From contig CM030861.1 of NCBI GenBank assembly GCA_018105865.1, forward strand, positions 2,241,484 to 2,305,483: a stretch of 64,000 nt of DNA, given 5' to 3'. The notes below the pieces were generated by a model. It saw nothing but the letters and a program-made list of their open reading frames with translations. It ran no database searches and was not told the origin of the DNA. This DNA is from Metaphire vulgaris (lineage: Eukaryota > Annelida > Clitellata > Crassiclitellata > Megascolecidae). Below are positions 21,008 through 31,666 of the stretch, in pieces. The position numbers were made by a program, and so were the translations under genes. Position 1 is the stretch's first letter; each line of letters starts with the position of its first letter.

Positions 21008-21772
21008 CAGGGTTTCCCAAACGTTTTGAAACCGCGGCCCACTTAAACGGGTTTGTAACGTACCGCGACCCTAATTATAGCATGTAATATCAAAATATGC
21101 ATTAAGCCATCTGGCGAACGTTAGTTGAAAAGAATATTTTGAGTTTTGAATAAATGGCAAAACAAAGCTCTGATTCGATTTCAATGAAAATATGGCAAAT
21201 ATATAAGGTAGATTTATTAATATTCTGGCGAAATAAGACAAAATGAAAGAAATAGCTATTGAAATTTCTTGAAAATTATACTTTTAAAATTTTGCCAGAA
21301 CATACCTTTATTACGCGTCTTTAAAGTCTTATGAGTATGGCAAAATCGCTTAACCGCCAGGCTACGTTCTCGACATGTCAGATTCCCAGTTGTCAGTGGA
21401 GTTTCAGAGCAAAATGGTCGGAATACGCTTCCTTGCGTTATTGCGAAATAAGGTTAATTTATTTTAAAAGTACTTTATTGGGGCAGAGTCACCCAAATTT
21501 TTTGCGACTGTGCGACTCACTTCAGCGGCTTTGTAGCAAGCCGCGACCCTGCAAACTTATTATCAACTAAAATTGGATAAAACACTAAGTCTTAATCATT
21601 TAAAGCCGTATGTAGAGGATTTCAGGCATATGCATTTCCCTACGCCTACTTGCAGCTTTCAAAGCTTGTGAAATTGTGGTATTGGTTAGAAAATGACACT
21701 TTTGAATCTAATTTCGCGGTACCCCGCGACCCACTAGACGGAGCCCTACGACCCACAGTTTGAGAAACACTG
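21008..21772. mobile_element. hAT/Charlie-like element nested inside
   Basis: Ends CAGGGTTTCCCAAACG and, reversed, CAGTGTTTCTCAAACTG, a common hAT end type. Flanks ATACACAG and ATATAGAG match 6/8. Subterminal CGCGACCC motifs recur (21063, 21542, 21725). The interior carries a reversed R1-like block (GCCATCTGGCGAACG at 21108, ACCTTTATTACGCG at 21303, TCGCTTAACCGCC at 21348). No coding remnant. Confidence 0.75.
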
Positions 21773-21807
21773 ATATAGAGCATTGTCAACACAACACCTG
21801 ACAGACT

Positions 21808-22379
21808 TGACCAGTCGGTCCGCGACAACTGGGTAACGCCGATTGGGCCCCGGACAACTGGGCCCGGCAACTGGGTAACGGGACATCTGGGTAACGGGAC
21901 ATCTGGGCCCCGTACAATAGAGAAAGAGAGAATTTTCTTATTTCTTTGCGACATTACTTCTTTCCGATCGTTTTCCGCCATACTTGTAATGTATATACTA
22001 ACGTTAGAATTAGTAAATTGCTTCTGGTTGTGCCATCAAAATCAGAATAGGCAACGACTATTTTGGTTTGCCCGTTTTATGCTTTAACATCATAAATGCC
22101 TGTAGGATACAGCAAAGTCTCAGTTCTTCTTAAGTCCATATAATCCTGTAGTAACTAGTATAGGTTGTATTTACGATCAAAGAAACAGCACCTCATCCCA
22201 CTAAGAATTTGTACTCAAATTGTAGCCGATGACAGGCTTAAAGGTGACCGCCCGAAATTTGACAACAAACCGTCATTTATTATTAGGCCTAAGTCCAGTT
22301 CGATGGTGCGGGGCCCAGATGTCCCGTTGCCCAGTTGTCCGGGGCCCAATCGGCGTTACCAAGTTGTCCTGACCCGTGC
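21808..22379. mobile_element. fold-back arms of GGACAACTGGGTAAC units
   Basis: The left arm (about 21808-21918) is built of ACAACTGGG, GGTAACGCCGATTGGGCCCC and GGGACATCTGGG units. The right arm (about 22306-22379) has the same units inverted. About 390 bp of other DNA separate them. Architecture parallels the elements at 8431, 32064 and 41110, but no TTAGGG core is present. Confidence 0.7.
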
Positions 22380-22976
22380 GTGACCAGTGGTTCTCAAACT
22401 CGGGTCCGCGGTCTCATAGAGGACCGCCAAGCGGTTTCAGGGGTCCGTAAGGGGATTACTTTCTCAAGATATGTCACCAACACAGGTCAGAACACGGAAC
22501 ACACCGGTGGATCTAAGAGTGCTGATTTCATTTAAATCTAAGAGTTGCAATTTTCTGATTAAATAATTGATTGACAAAACAAGTTGGCCGATCGTGCAGT
22601 GAGTATTGTATGAGCGTCACGTCCCGTCCCGGACGTCCGTGCTTTGCGCTTGGGCATTTCGTGAATAAAGAGACGCTAAAAGCGGTGGCCTATTTTTCAT
22701 GGTGGGCCTAGAGCTTCAGCCCCCGCCTTAATATGGCCCTGGTCATGATAACATTTACCCATTGTACATTTAATGAACATAAACCAGTGGATTTATGAAG
22801 ATACTTACGCAGTAGAATGTTAAATTAGAAGGTGCATTTGTTCAAATCCTGGGATTAAAACGCCAACACGACATGGCGAAACATGGACCATCACCAAAGA
22901 CTTGGAAAGAAAAATACTAGCCTTTGAAAGAAAATGCTATTGAAAAATACTAAGAATCGGATGTTGATGTTCCGTG

Positions 22977-23100
22977 TTAGCTTGTATGCCTCTCTAGGCT
23001 TGTATGCCTCTCCAGGCTTGTTTTTGTAGTCTTCTGCTGCTTGGTCTGACAGATCCGATCTGACATTAAAACCTTTTCTCTTGTCTGTCTATCGGATCGA
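22977..23100 (-). repeat. repeat shared with 25090-25285, inverted
   Basis: Reversed, it reads GAGAAAAGGTTTTAATGTCA, GATCGGATCTGTCAGACCAA, then AGGCATACAAGCCTAGAGAG, all present in direct orientation at 25098-25285. The other copy has an open frame of about 48 codons (NWYMRKGFNVRPDLSDQA and onward), so both may come from a coding element I do not recognise. Confidence 0.5.
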
Positions 23101-23590
23101 CGGAACGTTGATAGCGGCGTGCCGTAGGGGTCTGTCTTAGGCCCGCTGTTGTTCGTAGTGTACGTGGCTGACGTTGGAAGGATTATCCGATCTTTCGGAC
23201 TGACCACCTGTGCATGTGCAGACGACGTGCAAATTCTTTCCTCGTGCCCGCCATCGGACACGGAGCAGCTGCGCTCACGGATTACCGCCTGTACAACTGC
23301 AATCAACCAGTGGATGGTGACAAATAGACTGGCGCTGAACCCGAAGAAGTCAGAGCTACATCCGTGTCTGTTCACCGAGAGCGAGGCACCTACTTAGCTA
23401 CTCCCCGCTCTCTATTGCGAGGATGGACGTGGTGCCGTCCCTCAGTTAAGACTTCTAGTCGTTCTTCTAGACGAGACGCTCTCGCTGACGAGCCACGTAA
23501 GCGACATGACGCGAACCTGCCATAATCACCTGCGGAGGGTTAGACAGGCTCGTCGCTATCTGCCGACGGAGGTCGTGATCCTAGAGTTTA
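23100..23590 (+). mobile_element. LINE reverse transcriptase fragment
   Basis: Reads GVP-GSVLGPLLFVVYVADV with a break near the start, then ACADDVQILSSCPPSDTEQL and INQWMVTNRLALNPKKSE. These are the conserved PQGSVLGP, (Y/A)ADD catalytic box (first aromatic residue replaced by Cys/Ala context) and W...N.LxLNxxKSE motifs of non-LTR reverse transcriptases. Frame is lost after about 23395. Degenerate, 5' and 3' truncated. Confidence 0.9.
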
Positions 23591-23599
23591 GATGACCTT

Positions 23600-24119
23600 T
23601 CTTGCTTGTCAGCCGTTTCTTCTCCGAAAAAACACCAAAATTTCGGGAAATATGCGAGGTAAAATAGGCGCATAAAATGGGAAATTTAGGCGCATAAATG
23701 AAAAAGATGTTCGCATTTTCCCCGCATATTTTCCGAAAAATCGTCGCATTAAAACCATCAGTTCGCATTTATTACCGAAGATATTTTAAAATTCTTGTCA
23801 CAAATAGCAGATCACTGTTTCACTTTCCCGCTCTTTGTTTAAAGCAGGATTGGGGGCCGTCGTTAGAGTACGTCTCGCCATGTTTGCCATTTTTAATCTC
23901 CATTCCTCTGTCACAAACTGCCACAAATCTAGGACCACCTAAAAGTACGTTCTAGATCTCAGACACTCCCCCCACCCTTAAATCGTCGTCCATAATTTAC
24001 GTGACGCAGGCTTTCAATTCAATATATTCGAGTTTCTTGTTCATTGTTTGCAGAAAAACAAAAATTTGTCTTCCCTGTTTTTGAGCATAGCTTTCAAATG
24101 GCACTAATGCTCTTCTATC
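23600..24119. other. no gene recognised
   Basis: Contains one reversed box, GATGACCTTTCTTGCTTGTC at 23591, without recognisable MITE ends, and several GCGCATAAA/TTTTCCG phrases repeated locally (23640-23770). Otherwise unremarkable. Confidence 0.4.
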
Positions 24120-24365
24120 ATGTGGTAGACAATAGCAATGCATTCTGCCACCTAGCGAACACTAGCAGAAGCGAAACTCATGTGTCTAGCAGAAACGATA
24201 GATGGAGAATCTGATTCAATTACAAAGGAAATAACAAGATTAAATTTTACACGGATGTTTATCATTTTGCCACAGGAAAGTATTAATAGGCCCTATATGC
24301 TTTTTTAGTTTCATTGTTTGCACCCATGATACCTTTATAAAGCCTTCTGGTTAATTTACAAATCC
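24120..24365 (-). repeat. dispersed repeat R1, reversed copy
   Basis: GCCACCTAGCGAACACTAGC at 24149 and ATACCTTTATAAAGCC at 24330 are the R1 end boxes reversed; CAATAGCAATGCATTCTGCC matches the long copies exactly. Confidence 0.55.
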
Positions 24366-24802
24366 GACAATATTGCTTTGACGTCAATTTCTCGTCTCTT
24401 CGCTTGACACTTGAAGTATCCCATTATAAACCTTCATTTCGTGACGTTGAGAGCAAAATGCTGTGGAATATATTTAGAGATTTGAAATCCAGACTGGTAT
24501 TGAATATCACTAAACACTGAATCAGGAATGTAGCCATGTCGAATGCATTTATACGATGAGTCAGTCTTTGAAATACCTCAACTTTGAGGTTATTTGATTG
24601 CGTTTGGCTTCTTGAAAAAATAATTTCAAATGCTAGAATCGATTGCAATGCGTGCTTTCACTACCACAAACGTTTAGACGAGCAATGGCGAACGTTCTAA
24701 TAGTTTGACCATTTTCACTCTGACATAGGAGTACAGTGCTTTTTCAGCAAAGTTACATGCTCTCATGAGATGAACTTACAAAGACAAAAGACCAGTCTTG
24801 TT

Positions 24803-24975
24803 AACAAGCACCTAAGGCACAAGGCCAAGCACAAGGCCAAGCACCTAAGACACAAAGGCCAATCACAAGGCCAAGCACAAGGCCAAGCACTCATAGTCCA
24901 AGGCCAGGGCCAAGCACAAGCACTTGCTTTTTAGTACTTAAGCACAGCACAAGGCCAAGCACAAGTCCAAGCGCT
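24803..24975 (+). repeat. minisatellite of AAGCACAAGGCC units
   Basis: About a dozen 10-12 bp units, CAAGGCCAAGCA with variants, with a central CACTTGCTTTTTAGTACTTA. Flanking phrases GTTAACAAGCACC and GCGCTAACAAGCC are partly similar. No inverted arms. Confidence 0.7.
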
Positions 24976-25332
24976 AACAAGCCTGATGTATTGTCGAAAA
25001 GGGCATTTTTCGCCAAATGATACAAGTTTTGAGGAGACATTCCTGGAGATAGAGAAAACCAACATGAAGTGAATATCAGACAAAACTCTCCAACTGGTAC
25101 ATGAGAAAAGGTTTTAATGTCAGACCGGATCTGTCAGACCAAGCAACAGAAGAATACAAATCAAAATGCGACGAAGTTTTAAAACGCCACAAGAAAAGGC
25201 AAGTCAAAGTTGATGGAAGAGAAATGCGAAAATATTGAAAAATACCATTGTGAATACAAGCCTAGAGAGGCATACAAGTCATTTTGCTCCATGCACTAGA
25301 AAGATTAACGGCCATTTTTGATATTAACCAAA

Positions 25333-25575
25333 CGGTTAAGCGAATTTACTCTTCTTACAGAATTTTCGACGAGTTTAATAAAGGTGTATTCATTACGATC
25401 GCAAATATTCTTGACAGCATGAAACTGCAAGATCGGAATTGGTTTGTATAAGTTTTATCAGTAAAAATTTTATATATTTTCACATAGGAAGGAAATATTG
25501 TCGGTTCAACTTAATCAAATTGTAAACTGCAATAAATGGCGTCTCGCAAGTGCAATCTTCGCCAGATGGCGAAAC
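25333..25575 (+). repeat. diverged R1-type copy
   Basis: GGTTAAGCGAATTTACTC, TTTAATAAAGGTGTATTC (25376) and CTTCGCCAGATGGCGAAAC (25557) occur in R1 order; the middle differs from the long copies but resembles 34955-35260 (GTCGCTAATATTCTTG-like, GACGATG...AAAGC/TGAAAG). Confidence 0.5.
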
Positions 25576-27160
25576 TAGATTATCGACGATGCTAAAGCTG
25601 AAAGTCTAATTTTGTTATTTGAATTTCCCCACTGAGTCTGTTGATCTTCTACTGTTTGACTACACAAACAAGAACTTTGGAAATAAATTTTGAATATTGT
25701 TATTGTTACGAGATGCATACTCAGGCAATGTTGCCCCTTTTATCCACTAATGATAACTAAAATTCTTGCACAAAACATCCGCTTTAGTCATAAGGTAAAC
25801 CCTATAAAAGAATACGATTCGCTTATCCGCTTATCCGCTTATATTATTCGAAGTTTTCTCTTAGGTAGAAGAGCTATCGCTCCTTTAATCCGACCAGGCA
25901 AAATGTTTTGGCATCTTAAAGATAAATTAAAATTTAAATAAAAACACAAGGATAATAGTGATATTTGACATCTGCCATCTTTGAATATAATGCGTAGGAT
26001 ATACCTATCCAGTATATTTCTGAACTTATCAAGTGCTTTTGACAGAGGTTTAGTTGCGAATAGAAATCAGAGCGAATTATTGGTTTTGAAATGGAAAAGA
26101 ATAAGGAGGTATTACTTAACATTCATACATTAACTGTCGGATGATTACCATTCTAGATTTGGTACTCTTTTCAAATTCAAGACAATCCATATTGAACGCC
26201 AGCGGAATTCTCACTGAACAGAATATGCTCATTATGATTAATTAATTATTGGACATAAAAATAAATATTACTAATGATTAGTACAATAGTAAAATTCATT
26301 ATAAAGCTCTGTTTTAATGGCAGTTTCAAAGATTTCGCGATCAATCCTATAGAGTGAAATTTCAGCGCCTATTGTAAATACCAGATCGATAGTTTCAAAC
26401 TGTTGCCCAATCAGACCATTTTGTAAAAGAAACTTAACATTAGTATCGTTATCAAATATAAATTTCTATGTCAAAACTGGATGAATCCATTCGCTTCAAA
26501 CATTGTCCTTTTTGGATAAAATCAATGGATCCTATCCCCATTTTGCATCATTCACTTCTTTGTCGATGACTAACTACTTAAGAACAAACTTTATCACTTT
26601 ACTTTTCAATTTAGCAGTCTCTTATATCTATAACACACTCACAATGCTTTATAAAGGTGTGCTAATGGATCTTGGTTAAATAGAAATTTTCAAAGTCACT
26701 TAGAAAGTTATTTTATCCAGCTGACTTCAGAACAGTACATCTTTGCCAATGATCTTTCCTAGTTTACCTTTACTAAATTCAGTGATGTCTTATCTGATTA
26801 ATTCTTAACGTTTGGTTGACTTTTTCTTTTTTTGTCATAAGATTATTTTGATAATATTCGCTAGATGGAGCAATCTTGCGCAAGGATGAATACAATATAT
26901 TTCATTGACTTTTCTTCCTTGTCTTGACTTGTCTATACCTACCAGTCTATGCAATCTGACCTTTGACTTTATTGGCAAATAAGTGTGCGACTCACTATCT
27001 CCTCCTTAGTGCTGGCGTTTTACTCCATTAATTTGAACAATTGCATCTTCTAATTTGACATTCTAGGCCTACTACATAAGTGACTTCATAATTCCACTGG
27101 TTTTATGTTCATTAAACTATTGGAAAACCGTCTACATGATAAATCTTTGATTAACAGCCA
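25576..27160. other. no gene; one more diverged R1-type copy
   Basis: TTATAAAGGTGTGCTAATGG at 26650 and ATTCGCTAGATGGAGC at 26857 mark another R1-like block. About 27010-27120 is an inverted relative of 22770-22870 (CCACTGGTTTATGTTCATTAAA type). No coding exon identified. Confidence 0.4.
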
Positions 27161-27164
27161 AACT

Positions 27165-27725
27165 CCGCCATAGCCGGTGGCAAGCTCTGGTTGAGAAAAG
27201 AGGAGCCATACAAGCACACAAACATACATAGACGCCCATCGTCTTTTATACGGACGCGTCTACAGGGTGAACAAGTAAAAACTGACACCCTTTATGATAT
27301 TTAATATCTCGGCCGCGTGTGTAGCGATTTAAATTAAATTTATAGGCCATATACCTGGGAATGTTTCTGATGTAACTGCCAATTTTCATGCTGATATCTT
27401 TAGCCTTTGCTGAAATATGGCCAAAAAACTAAAGAGACCCACATTATGATATTGATTTTGGAATATAAAGTCATAATAAAGTGATAAAAAATTATTTTTT
27501 TAATTTGCTGGCCTTGAAAGGGCGTTTTAAAGGGGGTTTCAGATAATTTGCTACGGGAGCAGGTGCTCAAAATGCCCCCTCTTAGCCTTCACACATGCCG
27601 ACAAGCGCTTCTTAACTGACAGTATCGCTACACACACGGCCGATATATTAAATATCATATAGGGGGTCGGTTTTTACCTGTTCACCCTGTATAAACAAAC
27701 GCAACACACACACACACATTAACCG
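27165..27725 (+). repeat. dispersed repeat R3 with a TA-site MITE
   Basis: ACTCCGCCATAGCCGGTGGC, GACGCCCATCGTCTTTTATA and CGGACGCGTCTA, then (after the MITE) TATAAACAAACGCAACACAC. The paralogue at 37993-38235 has the same order without the MITE. Confidence 0.8.
27263..27689. mobile_element. Tc1/mariner-type MITE, 427 bp
   Basis: Inverted repeats of about 65 bp start CAGGGTGAACAAGTAAAAAC and (reversed) CAGGGTGAACAGGTAAAAAC, with TATGATATTTAATATCTCGG and GTGTGTAGCGAT further in. It is flanked by TA on both sides; the empty paralogous site at about 38185 reads GCGTCTATAGAC, so the duplication is TA. No coding capacity. TA duplications are the mark of the IS630-Tc1-mariner superfamily. Confidence 0.9.
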
Positions 27726-28098
27726 TCAGGTGACGAAACACGCCTCCTATTACAGAGTGCAAGATGATGTGTTTTCTCAATTTAAATTAAATTGACGTTT
27801 CTCAGAAGCCTGAAGATACTTCCGGTCTAATAAAAGATTTTCAATACTAGGGCAGACAATCCCAGCATATCCGCTGCGGCCATTGTCGTCCTGAAGCCGA
27901 GAGCTGTCAGTATAGCGGAGGACAACAAAAGCAGCACGCCGACGTCTTCGAACCAGCGGAGCTTAGTCTTGGTCCAGCCCGGAATCTATATTAGGCATTT
28001 GGAATTGCTTACCTCGTTCGATTTATTTACGCAGATTCAATATTTTCCGCAAATAAGACAGAAAATACTATAGATAGAAACTGAACAGCGGTGCAGTG

Positions 28099-28430
28099 CA
28101 GAGCCGTAGCTAGAGTATTCGGCCCCCGAGAGCAAGGTTTGAAATTTGCGCCCATAAATTCGGGTGACGACCTTTTTTGCTTTTTTGCTTATCCGGAGTT
28201 TTACCTAGTCATTTTAGCCCCCAACAGCCTAAATTCGAGGGTGATGACCTTCAGTGGCGTATTTAGAATTTTGGTAAAGGGGCCAGCCCATGGCGAGCGC
28301 GAAGCGCGAGCCTATAATGGGGGTTTGGGGACAGGCTAGGCCAAGACCAAAGGGGGCCATGGCCCAAATGGCCCAATGGTAAATAAGCCACTGATGACTT
28401 TTCATCTCTTGCCCTATATGGAACTGTTGG
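28099..28430. mobile_element. MITE end CAGAGCCGTAGC with a nested MITE
   Basis: CAGAGCCGTAGCTAGAGT at 28099 is the left end of a family whose right end is at 60935. The reversed box, GACGACCTTTTTTGCTTTTT, is at 28165. A complete 142-bp MITE lies inside at 28252-28393 (ends CAGTGGCGTATTTAG and, reversed, CAGTGGCTTATTTACC), with flanks ATGACCTT and ATGACTTT (7/8). The outer right end was not found. Confidence 0.75.
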
Positions 28431-28609
28431 CACACCGTGTCTGTGGAAACGCTTATTTAAAAGTTCATTGCAGAAATTTTAGAACTCCAATTTGGTGTCC
28501 TGTCGCCCTGGGGACAATGCCCTCTGCCAGGCTGTTCCCCTAGCCTCACTGCCCTTCGGATGTTGACTATTGCCTGGCTGATCATATATCTTTTCCATAG
28601 ATATTTTAA

Positions 28610-28708
28610 GAAAGGCTGAGCGCCTAAGAATAAGCAGCTACTGCTGTGCTGCTCTCCAAGGCGCTATAGAAATCCACGAGATTTTACTTACTTACTTACT
28701 TACTTACT
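28610..28708 (+). mobile_element. SINE-like repeat with (ACTT)n tail
   Basis: GCGCCTAAGAATAAGCAGCT, then CAAGGCGCTATAGAAATCCA and CGAGATTTTACTTACTTACT. The inverted copy at 38038-38126 is nearly identical, and the tail alone is at about 3587. No internal promoter is visible in what remains. Confidence 0.7.
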
Positions 28709-28726
28709 AGCTGCGCCTCTTATGCA

Positions 28727-28922
28727 GTGGAACCGTTCTTGAACTCGCAAAAGTCGAAACAAAATGCTGTCGTCATGGTAACTAAATACGAATGCATATT
28801 TAACACAATAGAAAAACGTACGTCTCTGCGGCGCATTCCATCCAAGATGTTGCTAGGACGAGGCGCCTCAGCGATTTTATTTCTAGCTTCAATCATAATG
28901 CTCTATCTGTCATCAAAGCTTT
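28727..28922 (+). CDS. possible exon with membrane segment
   Basis: Open frame whose last part reads SAILFLASIIMLYLSS, a hydrophobic segment, and stops at a consensus donor TTTC/GTAAGT at 28922-28923. It lies 2.7 kb upstream of the PLAT exons on the same strand, and polycystin-type proteins have a membrane span just before the PLAT domain. However, the donor phase (2) does not fit the first PLAT exon directly, so at least one exon would be missing. Chance open frame remains possible. Confidence 0.3.
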
Positions 28923-29651
<729 letters not shown>

Positions 29652-29829
29652 ATTTTCCTATCTATCGTCCCCTCCGGGGGTCTTCAAAAATGTCGTTGCG
29701 ATCGGGCGTCCCCTTTTATAGGATATTTAGGGTGACTTTACTTTAGCTATCCTTTGGTTGTCTATAGAATCATCATCATAGTTGCTTTCTGCCAGCTCAT
29801 TAGCGGCAATAGCTAGACACAAAACTTCT

Positions 29830-30070
29830 CCATTTATCTTTTTCCGTTGTTAATCTCATTCCATCTATTACTGTCATTTGATATCTTTCGAAGTCTTTTT
29901 TGATGTTATCTATCCACTTTTTCTGGGCCTTCTTCTTCCTCTTTTGCCTTCTTTATATGTGTAGAGTGCTTTATATGGGAGTCTGTTGCTTTTCATTCTA
30001 TGTACGTGTCCATACCATTTAAGTCTTTTTGTTCTGATTTTATCTATTATTGTCTCTTTCATCCCCAGTG
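29830..30070 (-). mobile_element. LINE C-terminal remnant
   Basis: Reading the minus strand: RTKRLKWYGHVHRMKSNRLP, then EGKRGRRRPRK, a one-base shift, WIDNIKKDFERYQ and TEKDKWRSF. This is the WxGHVxRM...GRPxxxWxDxI...D+xxWR pattern of LINE proteins. One frameshift and loss of the rest mark it as dead. A 19-bp direct repeat, GTCTCTTTCATCCCCAGTG (30052-30070 and 30106-30124), brackets 35 bp next to it. Confidence 0.75.
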
Positions 30071-30624
30071 GCCCAGTCTTATCCTGATGTCTTCAGGAAA
30101 AGACCGTCTCTTTCATCCCCAGTGTCTATAGAATACAAACTAAAAATAGCATATTACACATTATTGTGCAGGGTTTTTCCTAACGAAAAATCACATACAG
30201 TTGTACTTTGTTGAAATAAACCCTTTTTGATAAAATATCGAGCAAGTTTGTTTAAAAATGGCAAATACAAAACAGAACTTTTGTAGGAAAGAAGGGTTGA
30301 AGCGAATTTATGAACTGATTAGCGATAGTAATGGATGAAATACTGAAAGTATTGGCATTTTTAGTGAAATCAAATGTTATTCTGATGAACTATTACAATA
30401 GATTGTTGACAGTATACATTCTAACGATGATATAGGCCTGGCGAACCTTTCTCTCAAACGACATTCTGTCTGGCCCATACCTACTACTAAATTGTATTTC
30501 TATTGTGCTTATTTGGCTTTTTTAAGGTTAAGAGATTTGCTTTAAATCTTCAATAGGTCTAATAACCAAAGTTCTCCATTTTGTCTTATTACTCCTTATA
30601 TTCAGTAGCGATATGGTTATATGT

Positions 30625-30627
30625 ATG

Positions 30628-30667
<40 letters not shown>

Positions 30668-31355
30668 GCCCTCGGTACTTCATTCCCGAGGGACTTATGA
30701 AAAAATTGTCCGGAGACATATAGAAATAGTGTGCTGCTAACTCTCGTCCGGTTCGAGGTGTGGAAAAGAACCTCGGAAGGCGATTGCGTTGAAGCGTTGA
30801 ATTGTAACTGACAAACGCTGGAAGAGGAAACTGCCTTCCCTTTTGTCTCCGGATTGTTGAGCTAACCGTCGACCCAGCTCGCGAAGAAAACAGAGAGCGT
30901 CATTGTTGATGGGGCCTAGCGTCTCGAATGCAATGGGCAGGAAGGTGTACGTGGCTGCCAAATTTTGATATTTTGACGTTTTTCTGACAGCAGCGGCTTC
31001 TGCGGCGGCTCCTGCAGCGAGCGAAGTGGTGGGTAGGTATGCGGGAGTAACGGTGTCTGATACCGTTTTATCTTGCGTCCCAGACAAGGCTTCGGCCAGC
31101 TTGCCAGGGGATCAGGGTCATGCCGTCTGGCCTTTTCCCATCGGATCGACAGAGGCCAGCCGGCTCCTTGATGGAAGGGATACCTGCCCTGACTAAAGCC
31201 CTCTGGATCAGGTCATTCAAGACGGAGTGTCGAGGGACACGGCCTGGACCCAGGTGACACGACAGCCCGTGCTGTCGGTTCATCTTCCGATACCTGGACG
31301 CCGCAAAGACAAGGAGGTTTTTACACAGGTTGGCAATTTGGGTGAATTTTAGCAA
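30625..31355 (-). mobile_element. retroelement 3' end, [12 protein letters not shown] type
   Basis: The minus strand first reads [40 protein letters not shown] and [13 protein letters not shown] (31355-31068). After a frame change near 31080 it reads TSLAAGAAAEAAAVRKTSKY, ETLGPINNDALCFLRELGRR and [20 protein letters not shown] to a stop at about 30737. Together this is the C-terminal region found on many metazoan non-LTR elements. After the stop comes TAAGTCCCTCGGGAATGAAG, GTACCGAGGGCATTA and a (TA)n run. The same 3' end is at 51968-52150. Confidence 0.85.
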
Positions 31356-31359
31356 ATTT

Positions 31360-31510
31360 TGGAAATTTTTGGGCCAGTTTGATCAAATTTTGACAATTTT
31401 TGGACCAATTTTAGCTGGAAGGGGTGCAGAGGAGGTGCTACTCATCTTCTTTCCAGGGAGTGCAGCTGCACCTCCTGCACCCTACTTCGGGCGTGCCTGA
31501 CCCCTAATGT
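31360..31510. mobile_element. truncated MITE, CAGGC-CGCCCGAAGT family
   Basis: The right end, reversed, reads CAGGCACGCCCGAAGTAGGG and GGTGCAGCTGCAC, like the left end of 55176-55441. It joins a stretch of AATTTTGGAAATTTTTGGG units (31340-31420) resembling the inside of the MITE at 34016-34285. No left end or target duplication found. Confidence 0.5.
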
Positions 31511-31666
31511 TTATACCTACCCCTAGGTATAGTGTACTCTAGAGTAAATTATGCCTAGAGTCCACCCTGCCTACCACACCGGGACATTTCGCCATTTGCT
31601 GCAAGGCGTACGGCGTACTTTTTACCTGAGGGTTTCAGTTCAAACAGTACAATGCTTTGGTTTCAG

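Larger units (their letters stand above)
20884..22741. mobile_element. nested hAT-like composite, CAGGGCC-ATTA ends
   Basis: The left end CAGGGCCGGATTAAGGTCC at 20884 and the right end, reversed, CAGGGCCATATTAAGGCGG ending at 22741, are exactly the two different ends of the MITE at 14953-15159. Flanks GTCGTGAT (20876-20883) and GTCATGAT (22742-22749) match 7/8, so the pair is one 1858-bp insertion. Inside are a second hAT-like element (21008-21772), a fold-back array (21808-22379) and a CAGTGGTTCTCAAACTCGGG end at 22385. No intact transposase. Confidence 0.8.
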
